A stretch of DNA of 64,000 bases from Balanoglossus misakiensis. Taxonomy: Eukaryota; Hemichordata. Position 1 is the stretch's first letter, and every line of letters starts with the position of its first letter. Positions 25,501 through 44,600 of this stretch are shown piece after piece. The stretch lies in the NCBI GenBank assembly GCA_040954595.2, contig CM082594.2, forward strand, positions 8,556,001-8,620,000, written 5' to 3'. A program made the position numbers and the translations under genes. The notes beneath the pieces were generated by a model. That model was not told where the DNA came from and did not search any database. It saw only the letters and a program-made list of their open reading frames with translations.

Positions 25501-27459
25501 GTATCAGTACATCTCATGTTATTTTTGGCTGTGCAAATATAACTGGATTTAAATTACCGACCTGGCATGCCTGGTATTCCACTGCAGCAAGAGTTACATG
25601 TAGCTGAATCCTGACAGTAACTGTAGCCAGTACATATCAGCAGAACCAAAATAGGAAAGCCCAGCTCCATGATAGGGATCTTAGTGTATTCTACCTGGTA
25701 CTGTGAATCCTAGATATACCAATAAGATGCGAGAAAATGACATTTACGGAAAAATAAAAACTTAAGAGGTCAACCTGTACAGAACAAGGTTACCAGACAG
25801 ACTGCAGAGATAAACTGTTGACACATTCATAGGAAACTGATTTGAAATGTCCAGAATTGGAAATTGTATGTGACAAAGGCAGTGGCATTTTTAGTGAGAA
25901 GCAAATTTTTTAGCTCAAAAGTGCTCGAAGCACTAAGTACTTACTGTGGTTGATGCACTGTCTGTGGCCAGCTGGGATCTATGACAGTGATAATGTTGTG
26001 TTTTCTTCAGAGCTGGCTTGGAAATCTGATATAACCATTTCCTAGAAGATCCGCTTCCTGTTTCCTTACATTCCCATCACTTCCTGTCACATGTCATTGA
26101 CATCACATTGATATCAACTTCAAATCCCTCTGAGAACTGACAATTATCCTGTTTGTTTGCTTGGTAGTTTTGGAATAGATAATTCACAACATGTCCAAGT
26201 TTAGTTATTTGATACCCTGGAGACTTGACCCGAGGTCACCTTGGCACAGCAGAGTATCATGACACGTAAATGTTTATAAAACAGTATCACGGAACTGTAG
26301 TGGCAAATCTGTAACTATTTTCTTAACCCTTTCACCACCATGGTTTGATCCAAACCCATTGTTTTTTGTGCTAAAGTTGGACCTCTATACAGGGAAAAAG
26401 GGATGGGGTCAAAGGTTTGAAAGACATAATTGATATCAGCCAGCTTTTGAGATTGTGTCTTGTCCATTTCAGTTCATATTTGCTGTGTCTGTTCCATTCA
26501 TTGCAGAGTTTATTGGGCAACATTGACGAAGCCATGAAGACCATGCATAACTATCATCAAGTCTGGAAACAGCTTGGGTTTATACCAGAATTTTACAGCA
26601 TTGTTAACAGTTTACCCGTTGACAAGAGAGAGGGCTATCCCCTCAGACCAGGTCAGTATCACAATCTAACAGAACAATTACTTCAGTATTTCAAATTGAC
26701 ATAATTATTAGTATGATCTCCTGCAACTGCACCACAGTTGTGCAAACCACTTGTAACAAAGACAAAGCTGGTCTTACTAATATTGTGAAATCTTCGCTGT
26801 TGACAGAACTGGTGGAGAGTGCTGTGTACCTGTACAAAGCAACAAGAGATCCCTTCTTACTCGAAGTTGGCAGAGACATCTTGGAATCCATAGAAGCAAG
26901 CGCTAAAACAGACTGTGGATATAGTTCAGTAAGTATGCCACTATCAGAGAATGTACCTCATGTTGACAGACACAAATCTTGGCTGAACAAAAATCATTTT
27001 ATCTGTTCACAGATCAAAAATGTCATGAACCACCAACTAGACAACAGGATGGAGTCTTTCTTCCTAGCTGAAACCACCAAATATTTGTATCTATTATTTG
27101 ATGAGGGCAATTTCTTGCATGGCGACGGTAGCCACGGTGACATTGTACAGCGTGTCGACGGGGAGTGTATCCTAAACACAGGTAGTTATATTTTCAACAC
27201 CGAAGCACATCCAGTGGATCTTGCAGCATTGAGGTGCTGTATGGAAAGCAAAGACCAACAACGATTTAAAAAGTTCATGAAAAGTCTGAAAGGTAGCAAT
27301 CTTCACAAAGCCAAGTCACTGAGAAATTATTTACAGAAGAAACAAAAATCTGTTTCACCTGAAATCGGGTTTACTGCTAACTTTACCTGTCCTGCACAGC
27401 CTTTTCATAGCAGGCTGTCACTTTTAGGAGAAATGTTTTTATCCGATGACAAAACTTAA
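22543..27459 (+). CDS. EDEM2: ER degradation-enhancing alpha-mannosidase-like protein 2
   Basis: Ten exons: 22543-22700, 23144-23254, 23356-23501, 23643-23768, 23929-24140, 24261-24402, 24527-24651, 26507-26651, 26807-26928 and 27013-27459; 1734 nt, 577 aa (human 578). An N-terminal hydrophobic segment ([14 protein letters not shown]) is the signal/anchor. GH47 family blocks include [73 protein letters not shown] and [13 protein letters not shown]2 works in the ER lumen and in mammals carries out early mannose trimming that marks misfolded glycoproteins for ERAD. The ATG at 22543 was preferred over in-frame ATGs at 22507 and 22537 for its context. AATAAA at 27489-27494 gives a very short 3' UTR. 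The 1.9-kb intron 24652-26506 contains a whole gene on the other strand. Confidence 0.96.
22954..23001. repeat. C-rich/G-rich inverted repeat in EDEM2 intron 1
   Basis: CCCCTCCCCCAA at 22954-22965 is perfectly complementary to TTGGGGGAGGGG at 22990-23001. A G13 run lies just upstream at about 22848-22860. The hairpin is intronic and of unknown meaning. Confidence 0.7.
24907..25670 (-). CDS. Secreted collagen-stalk C1q-domain protein, nested in EDEM2 intron
   Basis: Two exons on the minus strand, 25562-25670 and 24907-25463, joined GT-AG; 666 nt, 221 aa. Exon 1 encodes a signal peptide ([19 protein letters not shown]) and a short cysteine cluster (CNSCC). Gly-X-Y collagen repeats begin at GIPGMPG and continue about 55 residues with one break (GFGLPG). 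The C-terminal gC1q domain starts at SAFSVTRN and runs through [39 protein letters not shown] and SFSGFLLY, the usual beta-strand landmarks. Such proteins are extracellular trimers acting as lectins, complement-like recognition factors or matrix components; no specific ligand can be inferred. The gene sits wholly inside EDEM2 intron 24652-26506, antisense to its host. Confidence 0.93.
26325..26415. repeat. Copy of a dispersed ~90-bp repeat
   Basis: Begins TTAACCCTTTCACCACCATG and continues with CAAACCCATTG and GTTGGACCTCTATACAGGG. It matches the copy at 15768 in order and spacing of modules. It lies in the EDEM2 intron downstream of the nested C1q gene. Confidence 0.45.
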
Positions 27460-29692
27460 TATGTATTTATATATTGTTTGACAATTTGAATAAAAATTAT
27501 CTATAAACTAATTTGTGGTGTCCTGGTGAATCTGTAAAAATATGCATAACATAAGAATACATGCATATATTTGTTTTGCCCTTTAAAAATGTTTTATTGA
27601 CAAACATTTTTCGACATAGCAATATAAATTCACTTATAAGTATAATACGAGTTGTAGATGTCTGTCAAGCTCACTCTATGAAAATATGTTTATGGTTAAA
27701 AAAAATTTCCTTTTTGAAAGTTTGTCAGAAGTCAATGCCACTATATGTGGTAAAACTAAAAACGAAAGAACCAATGCAGTGGACACTGGGCGCTGTAACA
27801 AACAACATGATACATTTCCCTCCTTGGTAAGACAGTGATTGGAAAAGAGCAAAATCTGCCTCACAATGCTTGTCTATGGAAGTATTTATGAAATAGCACT
27901 GTCATTCTGACAGTTACTCATGGGTGGGGTTGGGTAGGTGCCAAGCATTTGCTCCATGAACCCAAAGAAATAGTAACTCGTTATAAGCTTTAAATACACA
28001 GAAAATAGTGATGCTTTAAAAGACAGTGGAATAATTCTCTACTTGAAATAATGTGCAACTAAAACATGGATTTATATAGATGTCTGACATATAAAACTTC
28101 AAACATTGTTTCTTTAAGATATGTATACATAACATAAAAAAGACTTGGTCAACATTCATGGCCAGCTAAGATTTACAAACACATTTTATAAGCACAGCAC
28201 ACACACCAACACTTTGACACAGGTACTAGAACGAATCCACATGTCAGTTACCATTTACAGATGATAGTAAATCTTTGTTACGGACTGAATTTCTGCTTAG
28301 GATAAATATCTATTCAACTCTTTCAAAGTGACTGGGTCATCCAGTACATTTAACATTAGGCGACCTAGCTACTTCAATACATTAATTTTTCCCAGCGAAT
28401 GTAGTTGTATATGTTAATTTGTTAAACATCTATTTTCTCTATGATAACACATAATAACATTTCCTGCACAGCTGCAAGGACTTGTACACGCATTTTGCAA
28501 CGTATTACCCGTTTATCTTGTAGTCACAATGCTCACTTGTTTGATTTTCTTCAACAATTTGGCCGTAATATTAGTTATGCTTTATTGCAAAGGTGGGTTT
28601 TCAAATAAATAGACAATACAAAATTCAAGATTGCTATTTTCTGAAGCAACTGCCTTTTGAGTTGATAAAACCTAAAAAGCCCTATCTCTGATGTCGAGTC
28701 ACTTCAAGACAAAGACCATCCAATTTCCTGAGTGACTTATGCAGCAGCTTAGGTTAAATAGTAGATCAGGGTGTTTTTTTTCAATTCATGATTCTCACTT
28801 GACTTGAAAATAAAGTATGCTGAAAATTCACACCATTTCTGGAATACACATTTCAGAGTATACTAGTATCTTTTTGAGTATATACTTAATGAACATCAAT
28901 ATTATGAGGTTCTATACCCCACAATGATAGTCTGTTTGGTTTTTCCAAGAATGTGAAGAAGTTCAAATTTCTCTGCTAGTGTGGCTACCCTGAGTTGGCA
29001 CACAACATTATTGCAATAATTATATTCACAGCTTTGGAGCTTGGTGGATGGAATTCTTCAAATTCATTCACATGATTGTCATTTCAACACGACAAAGCTG
29101 ACATACATTTATATTTCTAATAAATTCACGATGTTATATTGTGCTGGGATACGGAATCATTGTGACCCATCCATCATCAACACAGACTTCAGTCTCAACT
29201 TGCTTCTACACATATACAATTTCTTCCACAACTTAATTGTATGAGTCCACAGTATTTACATATATTATGCCTTTAAACAGGCAGTAAGCATATCTCCAAG
29301 ACCGATACCTTGGTGTGGTTCAGTATATTAAAGCAACATACGAAACAAAATGATGTCTGTCACTGGTGTAATTATTAGAATTTCACAATCAGGGAAAAAT
29401 ACAGTCCCTTGGAATCTCTGTTTTTTTTTTTTGTTCTTCAAGTAGCAGTGTTGTTTAGAATTTGAGGTAAGCACCAGTATAAAATATTATAAGGACACAG
29501 TTTTGGAAATATTTCAGGGCAGAAAAAGTTGAAACCCAACCAGGTTTTGTTTGGGTTAGGTTCTGACTTGAGTAATAATGAGTATGAAAGTTGAGAGAGA
29601 GAGAGGGATAGATATGGTTTTCCATGACAGTAATACTATCTGGATGAATGCTTATCAAAGAGTTGCATAGTTACACAGCAAGGCTAAGCTTG
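27460..29692. other. Convergent gap, EDEM2 / CCDC102 3' ends
   Basis: 2.2 kb without a recognisable coding exon. The EDEM2 AATAAA is at 27489-27494. A minus-strand AATAAA at about 27592-27597 could end the CCDC102 transcript, which would give CCDC102 a long 3' UTR reaching within about 100 bp of the EDEM2 end. Nearer minus-strand signals are possible. Confidence 0.4.
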
Positions 29693-36006
<6,314 letters not shown>

Positions 36007-39000
36007 TTAAGGCAATACTGTTATTTTTTTGGTCAGGCTTTGTTTCGGAAAGATAAAAGTTTTCATGATTGAGTCCAATTCTTCAAGAGCAAGACCTGCA
36101 TGCATTCTGGTGATTTCATCCTTGTCGTGTTGAACTGCATACTTCAATATACTGTACATTTCCTTCATGACATCTTGAAGGACCTGAATTCAAAACAGAA
36201 GTGTCACATAATTGTTATCAGGTCATTATAGTAATTATCAATGAAATCAGCAATAACACCATGTTATCACCATACCTGTAAACTGTCATCTTGCAAAGAG
36301 TTGAGTAACTGTCGTATGACATGAACAGCTGCCCTGCGTACTTCACTCTCTTCATCCGTCTTGACAACATCATGTACACAACTTATGATCTGCAAAACAT
36401 TTCAATATTTGGTAAAAATTATCATGAAATATAAACATGTGGTTTATTTGTAACATGTAAGCAGAGGTGATGTACTCACTTCGTGTATGACTGGTGTTAC
36501 AGCAACCTTAATGACGTAACAGACTTCAGCAACATTAGACAAACTGCTGGCTCTGATGCCTGGCTCACTGTCTTTGACACCCACCAACAATGTTGCAATC
36601 AGTGGTTTAACATAGGCTGGTAACATTGCTCCTGAAAAATGCAGGCAGAACTTTGTTAGCTGTGTAATACAAAAATCTGTAAGAGTGTTTCAAATGGCAC
36701 AGGTGATTCGATGTACCCAGAAGGGGAATGAAACTGAAAGATTTACACTCACCAAGTACCCTTGCTGATCTGACCAGGGCTTCTCCAATCTTCATCCTTG
36801 TTTCAATTCCCTCAGCACGGGGAGTGCTATCTGAAAACTGCTTGCACAGTATTGGTAAAACAGTCTGTGCTGATATGTCGACCAACGCAACCACACCTTG
36901 AATAGCCGAGAGATACAGGAAGGAGTCATCACTTTCAAGACTCTCTTGAAACGCCTGAAAAAGTTTGTCCTTGTGACCCAAAGCCTCACTGTCTCTTTTT
37001 ACCAGCAATTTGGTTAATGCTCTGATGGCGTGGGCTTTCACTGGTACACACGGATCTTTCAGCTGTTGACAAAGATCCTCAAATTCCACCTGCTTTTCAC
37101 GGGCTTGGTCAGATCTTTGCTGACTTGCAACTGCAGTGGTCTCTCGTACATTGGATTGATCGATCTCCTGTTCTTTTCTGTCGGATTGCTGCATCTTTTC
37201 TCCTGGTCTGGACTCATTCTTGTTTCCTCTCGTTGTTTTGTTGAACGCTCTCTCCTGATGCTTGTCAAGGTTGGGTTTAACTGCACAGTGTGTCGCTATG
37301 GTGATATACAGATCGGCGGCCATTTGTTGAAGGAATCCATTTTGACAGACCTCCGACAGCCTTTTAAGCACTGAAGTCATTTTCTGAAATTTCTCTTTGA
37401 CTTCGGACTCCATCTAGTAAAATCAGAATGTAAGATTGTTACCATGGATATATTTTCTTTGCCACCCAAAACTAGACAGACTTCTTGTGTGACAACTGAT
37501 GGAAATTTGAAGTGTCTGAGTCAAATGGTTTTTAAGTTGGAAATGGTCCTATAGTTTACTTTCAGTATGTTTTATTTACCTCTGTTGGTTGGTAAAGCAT
37601 GGCTATTAAACCCAAGGTCATGGTCAAGGTGTCTGCTATCAGGGCATCCAGCTGTTCGACACTCTGCTCACAAATTTCACACATTCTCTGCAAGGTCGTC
37701 TCAGCAAACTCTAAAATATGCAGTGTTTGATGGAGCACAGCCGTTCCCAGCTCTTCACACATGGTCGATATGAGAGACAACACGTTCATAGCATGGTTGT
37801 ACCTCTCGCTGATGTGATCCAAGTTCTTCTCAATTTCCAGCAGCGTTTTGCTCTCGGTGGTGTCTGCGGTCGCCCTGGGTGACCAGAAGTCGTCGGCAAG
37901 AATGGTTGACAGCTCCTGCAATACAGTTACATGAGCGGTCAAAGGGGTCAACCAATCGACGTTAGGGAGGGTGGGGTGATAACTATCTTAGGGGGTCAAC
38001 AGGGCTGAACAATTGGATATGCTTACCTTGAGAACTTGAATGAAGAAATCAGCTGTTATAGATTCGTTATTTAAGACTTGAATGAGTTCCACCACACACT
38101 CCATTTTATTATTGCCAACATCTTCATCATTGTCATCAGAAGATTCTCTATAATGCCAAATATAAACAAAAATGTTTACACCAGCAACATATATTGACAG
38201 AACTATTAGTAACACTTAATAATTTTCAGCACTTTGTCCAATAGTTTCTCACTCCGGTATTCTACTTGGACTTCATTTTTAATACACAAACGCAAACATC
38301 AAATGACTGAGACTTGCCTCTGAAAGTCAGTCATCACTACGGCAACATTACCCTCTGAGTCATTGATGAATTGTATGTCTTCTCTCAGCTGAGGTAGAGC
38401 AGCATTCAGTTCCACTGGTAATGCCAAACAATAAAGCAATCTGACACTGTCTGATGTCTTCTGACTTTTGAAAAACACTGAGAGAATGTCTCTCAAATCG
38501 GACCTCAGAAAATAAAAAAATAGTCAGTAAGAATACTAAAGAAATGCAGTCACATAGTAAATTTGTATATATATTATAGTGTTAAATTTTAAGAACTTTT
38601 GAATATGTACATTTGTAACTCCTAACCTTAGAGGAGATATCCCTTTCTTTGTGTGGCAGTATAAATGAAATAATGGACATATAACTGGCTGAAGTGTTGT
38701 CCTCAGACTAGAGTTTGGGTCACCATTGTACATATACAGATGATGCATGTCTTTCAGACATTGGGACAGTTCCTTCTCATCAACTAAGATTCTGACACTG
38801 GAGTTCGGTGTATCTTCTGAAGCTGTGAGAAGAAAAACAATAAGAAAACTGTGAAGAAGCTGAGACCCATGTGACTATAGATGTGTCTGGTCAAAAACCA
38901 GATCAGCAACACCTACTATTTTGAACCATACACTGATATACTTCAGTGCTTTCTCTCACTATCTGATGCAGACCACATGAATGACTGCTTACCAAGACAC

Positions 39001-40730
39001 TTGTATAGTGGTTGCAGCAACGGCTGCACTATGAGTTGCTGAGTGACTGCAGGATGCTGGCTGTACATGGCAGTGATGCAGCTGGCACCGGTGTGACACA
39101 TGGCAGCTTTCAGGGATTTGTCATTGGCATGAAATAAACCCAACACCTGAAAAAACAAATTGAGGGTTTACACTGAGCAACTTTCCAGTACCACATGTAG
39201 TCATTGACCCCATTTGCAGTGGTGATCAATACATCTTTGTTATGATAATGTGATGCAAGTGATATGTTGAATAAAACTATAACAAACCTGTTGAGAGATA
39301 TGCTTGTAATAGTCTTCAGCAACAGGTATCTGTTTTGGACAATTGGCAACAAGTCTTCCAAGTCCTTCACATTTCTGCCAATCTTTGCCACTTGCTGAGC
39401 CTATGGAAAACAATGCGTGAGATGTACTTTTGCTGGTTAATTATCAATCATGGTTAATTATCAATCATGCACGATATGCAGCAATGGTTTTCTAGTCAGT
39501 TTCAAACTCACCTGTAGTGGTTTGCAAAGTACCCTTGATAATGGCTGTGACACCATTTGGTTTCAGGAGGATATCAGACAGGAGATTTCCACACACACGT
39601 TTCATCCACCTTGGCGCTTTGGGATGACTACCACTTTGAAGACACAGCAGTTCTTGAACCAACAATGGCTGGTATGTTCTCTCTAGTAACTTCTGAAGTT
39701 CTTGCTGACAGTACAGCTTATCATCTTCACTCAAGCCTGGTGGGGGTTTCGGTGGGTCATCTTCAGAGCTTGGTGGCACTTTCTTCCTGGGCGCATGGCA
39801 TATTTGAAGAAGGCTTGCAAGAAGGTCACTCAAATGCTTCGTAAGAACGACAGCCGAAAGCGAAGTCACTTTAGTACTCCCAAGGATTGCCTTGATGCAG
39901 CAGATCAGCTGCACGTCGCAATCATGTGCAAATCTAGTCCTGTTCTCCACCAACGCAGCAAACCGGGATCTCTTGGCCAGTGGTATCCCAACACCAGGTA
40001 TCAGGTTGGGACATATTCCCAGACATACTATGAACTGTACGAGAGACTCAACCATTTTCTGTGTGTTGACACTTAGTATGGAACTTTGGCCATCTTTCAA
40101 CGTTGTATCTATGAAAAGTTTTAGAACACATACACAGTACTGTGTGTACTTCCATGGAATATCTTGACATGTTCTTATTTGCTGCCATTCATAATTTGTC
40201 TCCAGTTCACTTAGAACCTCCTTGTAGTCCACCATTAATTTTTCATCAAATTCTGCTAACTTGGAAGCAAGTTGTTCCTGTAAATAGGATTGTGGAGATG
40301 AAGATGCACAGCCTGGAAAAAAGAGAAGTGTTGAGAAAAATGAATCAAATATATTTCATCACTGGACATGTGACAATTAATAGACAAAAATAATGAATGA
40401 TGACAGAGCTGAAAATACCTATTCTGCTGTTAACAAACCCACAATAGCTCATTGTGATATCAATTTAACTTTGTCATCTGAATGATCTCTGATCATGAGG
40501 CAATTAATTTCTGAAATGGATTATTGTCAGTTTCTGGTTCATATTATGTGTCCATCATAACGTACATGGTCAAGGCAGTGTCTATATCATATGGTGGATC
40601 CCAGCGAAATCGGACCAAGCGTAAGTCTTAAACCTTATCGGAAACTACTTCTGTTAAAGTTACCTATTGGTTTGGTGTCCGGTGATATTAAGAGTGCCAT
40701 AGCTTGTTGTACTGCATCTAGGAAATCCAT
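36007..40730 (-). CDS. TANGO6: Transport and Golgi organization protein 6 homologue
   Basis: Twelve exons: 40664-40730, 39512-40312, 39288-39400, 38993-39146, 38627-38822, 38318-38503, 38027-38147, 37580-37915, 36753-37413, 36480-36631, 36276-36389 and 36007-36183; 3078 nt, 1025 aa (human 1094). It begins MDFLDAVQQAMALLISP and ends FPKQSLTKKITVLP. Recognisable blocks are CPKQIPVAEDYYKHISQQVL, DDSFLYLSAIQGVVALVD, ETRMKIGEALVRSARVLG and IRASSLSNVAEVC. It is a HEAT/ARM-like solenoid of the TANGO6/Rtp1 family, implicated in Golgi organisation and, in yeast, RNA polymerase assembly and nuclear import. Seven of the junctions change phase and all agree. The intron 38148-38317 starts with GC, not GT. 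The 5' ends of TANGO6 and the DSE-like gene face each other across 0.9 kb. Confidence 0.93.
38148..38317 (-). other. GC-AG intron in TANGO6
   Basis: The minus-strand junction reads CAGAG then GCAAGT, a strong GC-type donor, and ends at an ordinary AG before AGAATCTTC. Joining gives phase AG|A and an uninterrupted frame. No GT donor nearby preserves the frame. Confidence 0.82.
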
Positions 40731-41638
40731 TTCTGAGACAGCGATGTCTGGCCAACAGCTGATTCATATATAAACAGTGAACTGTGCGCCCTCAATCTAT
40801 AAGGACTTCCGATGAAGGTCAAAGGTTAGACTCCAGACGTAACACGTATGCGCGTCTGTCTTGGAAGTCTTGGAAAGACCGGTACGGTAAGATTGGGACA
40901 TTCTTATACAGTAAACCTGTCATGAAACGATATTTGATGATCACTTTCGTTAATACCCATGTATCCACGAATTCTCAGGTGAATGTGAAGTTGCGATCGT
41001 GAATGGGAATGATTTTAGATCTCAATGCACTAGCCACCACACAGCGTTGGCTGTGGCTTACACAGTAGCTAGTTGCAGTTAGTTAGTGTGTGGACTGCAT
41101 AAATTGCCTTCTGACCCAACAACAGGCAAAACCTAGAGCTGCAGTACTGCAGCTACAGTAGTACAAGTGGCCAGAACACAAACAGCCACTGATGCAGTGG
41201 TGACACACGTAACCATGGTGAGCTAGCTTCCATAATACAGACTACAGTACAGCTGATGTCATTTGTAAAGTATACACCATGATCATGGGATCTGTAGTTT
41301 GAATCATGGATACTAGTATTAGATTTCATATTACATGTATTCTCTACGGGGATGCACCACTGACGAAGAAGCCTGACTTCTGATTCCCTCTGTTCAGACC
41401 CATTGTTTCTATCCAATTTGTAATCACAATAGTGTTTCACAGCACTAATTGTACTGTTGTTGGTGTGTGCACAAAGGTGCTATTGTTCACACCCCCAGTG
41501 CCCACCGGAACCTCTTTTATTCATTAAAGTGGAAAGTAAAATATAAAAAAAAACATTTTCATGTGTTAACTTGTTCAACATGTGAATATGTGGATAAGTA
41601 TTCATGTTTTTTTGTGTGTGTTTGCTCATATGCAGAGA
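40731..41638. promoter_or_regulatory. Divergent promoter region, TANGO6 / DSE-like
   Basis: 908 bp between opposed start codons. An acceptor (TATGCAG at about 41629-41635) directly precedes the DSE-like ATG, so that gene has a non-coding first exon in this interval. No core promoter motif could be assigned. Confidence 0.5.
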
Positions 41639-44600
41639 ATGATAAAAGCTGCAATGAACTCCAAGATGGCGCATATCGTATTGGCTCTCTCAGTATGCCT
41701 GCAGATCATGTTGGTGGAAAGGACTGTCGGATTGCAGATAACTGGGCGTTTCAAGACACATCCCCTGTTGTACTTCAACGGCGAGGACATTCCATCATTA
41801 CAAGAAAAGGCTGCAACAACTCACAGTCACCTGGCAGCCATTCTGAAAGATGCAGCCAAAGTTATGGTGTCGAACCCAGCAGGGTATCTACCCCCGACAG
41901 ACTATGAAAAGTTTGGCGGTCGTTGGAATGAAGTCTACGGAAATAATCTCTGTGTGCTTGCATTCTACTGTGTGATCTATCCAGATGACGTCGCCAGTCG
42001 TGAATTAGCCATCAAGTTCATGGATAATTTATATGAACTGCCCCAGTGGCAAGTGGCTGACTTGCCCAAAGACGAGGTGCCTGTCGCTCACACTTTCATA
42101 GGATTCACGACAGCTTTTGATTTCTTGTACAACCATCTGGATAAAGCCAGACAGACTAAGTTCTTACAGCGAATCACGGACGTCACCAAGGAATTTGAAC
42201 ATTACGCAAAAGTCCGCTCCTGGGGACGGTTTTACCTGCAGAACCACGTTGCCACAAACTACCTAGCTTTTATTCACGGTTGCATCGTTGTACAAGCGCA
42301 CAATGACGTGGCTGATCCGTGGTTAAACTTTGCCGTCCAGAAGTTTGAGGGGACAATGTTCTTGCTGAATCAAATTGTGGATGGCTCACTCGATGAAGGA
42401 GTAGCATATGGCACGTACACAACCCGTTCTGTAACTCAATACATCTTCCTGGCCTTAAGACACTGGGGTATCGACCACACCAAAGATTACTGGATCAGTC
42501 AGTATTTCTGGTCCTTATACTACACAATGCTGCCAGGATTCCAAAGAAACGTCGCCATTGCCGACTCCAATTATAATTGGTTTTACGGACCGGAGAGCCA
42601 GCTCGTGTTCTTGGATGCCTTTGTTCTGAAAAACGGCCACGGAAATTGGCTTGCTGAGGAAATCAGGAAACGTCGCTCGGACTACCCAGCGTCAAGCTCC
42701 CAGAAATGGTCAACCATTCACACTGAGTTTATATGGTTTGATCCCAGTATTCCAGCCAGACCACCCGTTGAAAATCCTGTCAGTAAATTACACGTTTTCA
42801 GTGACTGGGGAGTGAGTACCTGGAGTAAGTCTTCGCCGCAGGAAACGCACGATACATTTCTGGCGTTCAAGTCCGGCAAATTGCATGGAAGAGCCATATT
42901 TGACGTTGTCAACGGTCCGAGATATAAATCATGGGTTAGAGGATGGGAGAGTTTCAATCCTGGACACGAACACCCAGATCAAAACATGTTTATCTTTGCT
43001 CCGAATGGACAGACATTTATAACAGATGCCTTGTATGCACCTAAATATACACATTTACAGAATGTGCTGATGTTTGCTCCGTCGGACACCAGTAAATGCT
43101 TGAAACCATGGGTGGGTCAGCTTGGAGAGTGTGAGAAGTGGTTGAAATGGAAGAATCCTGAGGTCAAAACATACGGTGGAGAAACAATCACATCAATGGC
43201 CACGGGTGGGTTAGTTCATATGAGTGGTGAAGCCAAAGATGCCTACCCTGCTGATCTTGGTTTGAAGAGTGTCTACAGAAATGTGGTGTTATTGAATCCT
43301 CATCTACTGTTAGTTGTAGATCGAGTCGAAAAGAGTCCCGAAAGTTCTCTGAAGTTAGCGAGTGCATTTTTCCACAACACTGAATTTCCGTTTGAAAGCG
43401 ATCGGCTAAGTGAACATATCCAAGGGGCCAAGATCACTGTCGACAAGGAAGAATATCGCATGGCTTGGATCAAGCATGGAGGGGATAGTCCCGCGGCTAG
43501 TATTCAAGTCAACCAGAATGCCGCACAGTTTCAGAAACGGGAGTCCAAGTTTGTCAATGTTACGTTTGAATTATTCAAACACGAGACAACAATGATGTAC
43601 GTGTTTGCTTCACCGAAAGCAAAAGTACTGGACATTGCTTTCGCTGAAACCACCAAAGATGTTATAACAGCAGATGTAACAACCAGCCAACTGAACTACC
43701 GTGTCACCATGGTGACAGCACATGACAATCCTGTCATGCGCTACACAAAGTTAGGATTCAGTGGCTTTGCTAAAGTCACCTCAAATGACGGTCAAGTTAT
43801 AGAGTTTGGGAGAAATGAGATGAGGAGAGTTGTTGCACCATCTCAAAACTCAGATGTGCTGTCTGGCGCAGTCGTCATCATAACAATGAGTATCATGGCC
43901 TTGCTCGCAGTTTTCTTGAAACTATATCGCTTGATAAGAAGTAGAGTCTTTCGGATAGTGTTTCTGCTGGCTATATCTTCAGTTCTGACAACTCTGTTGT
44001 ACAACATCTATGTCCTGCAACCAGGAAGAGTAGAGAAGCGATCAGTGACCAACAGGCGACTAGGATACAAGGTAGATTTACCAGACACTGTCATCACGTC
44101 TCTGCCGGGATCTGGGGCTGAACTTCTCAGTCAGATGTTCCAACATAATCCAGACTTCCTGTATCTAACAGTGCCATCCAAAGTTTTGAAAATGCCCGAG
44201 ACGGAGATGAAGTTTGACAGCTTCATTGACGCTTGTGTTTGGGACGGTTCCGATCATTCAAGGTTCCCAGAGGCTGCCAAGTGGATGCAGTCTTTCGTGA
44301 GACAGCCCAGAGACTTCATCAAACCTGGTTCGGAAAATCTGTACGACAAGCAGACAGAGACGATCAATCTTGGAAATGAAAACACTGGTGACTCGCTGTC
44401 ACCACTGAAACCCGGAGATGTCAACTATAAAGAATACACCAATGAGATGCTAGTTGCACACAGTAATCGCTATCCATTTGCGCTGCCAGTGCTGGAACTG
44501 ACAAGTGGGAGTTGGGCTATCAAGTTACCATGGTTACATCAGATAATGGATGAAAATCTTCGTAGTTTATACGTGGTCTGTGACCCAAGGATGTGGATCA

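Noticed and set aside
25297-25552. Plus-strand Gly/Pro-rich open frames opposite the C1q gene
   Set aside because: They are antisense reflections of the collagen codons; the minus strand has signal peptide, splice sites and gC1q domain.
39110-39391. Minus-strand frame through TANGO6 exon 39288-39400 beginning MAKIGRNVKD
   Set aside because: Phase from both neighbouring exons demands the frame with CPKQIPVAEDYYKHISQQ, which aligns with the family.
39557-40167. Overlapping plus-strand open frames opposite the large TANGO6 exon
   Set aside because: They are shadows of exon 39512-40312, whose frame and phase fit the whole TANGO6 model.
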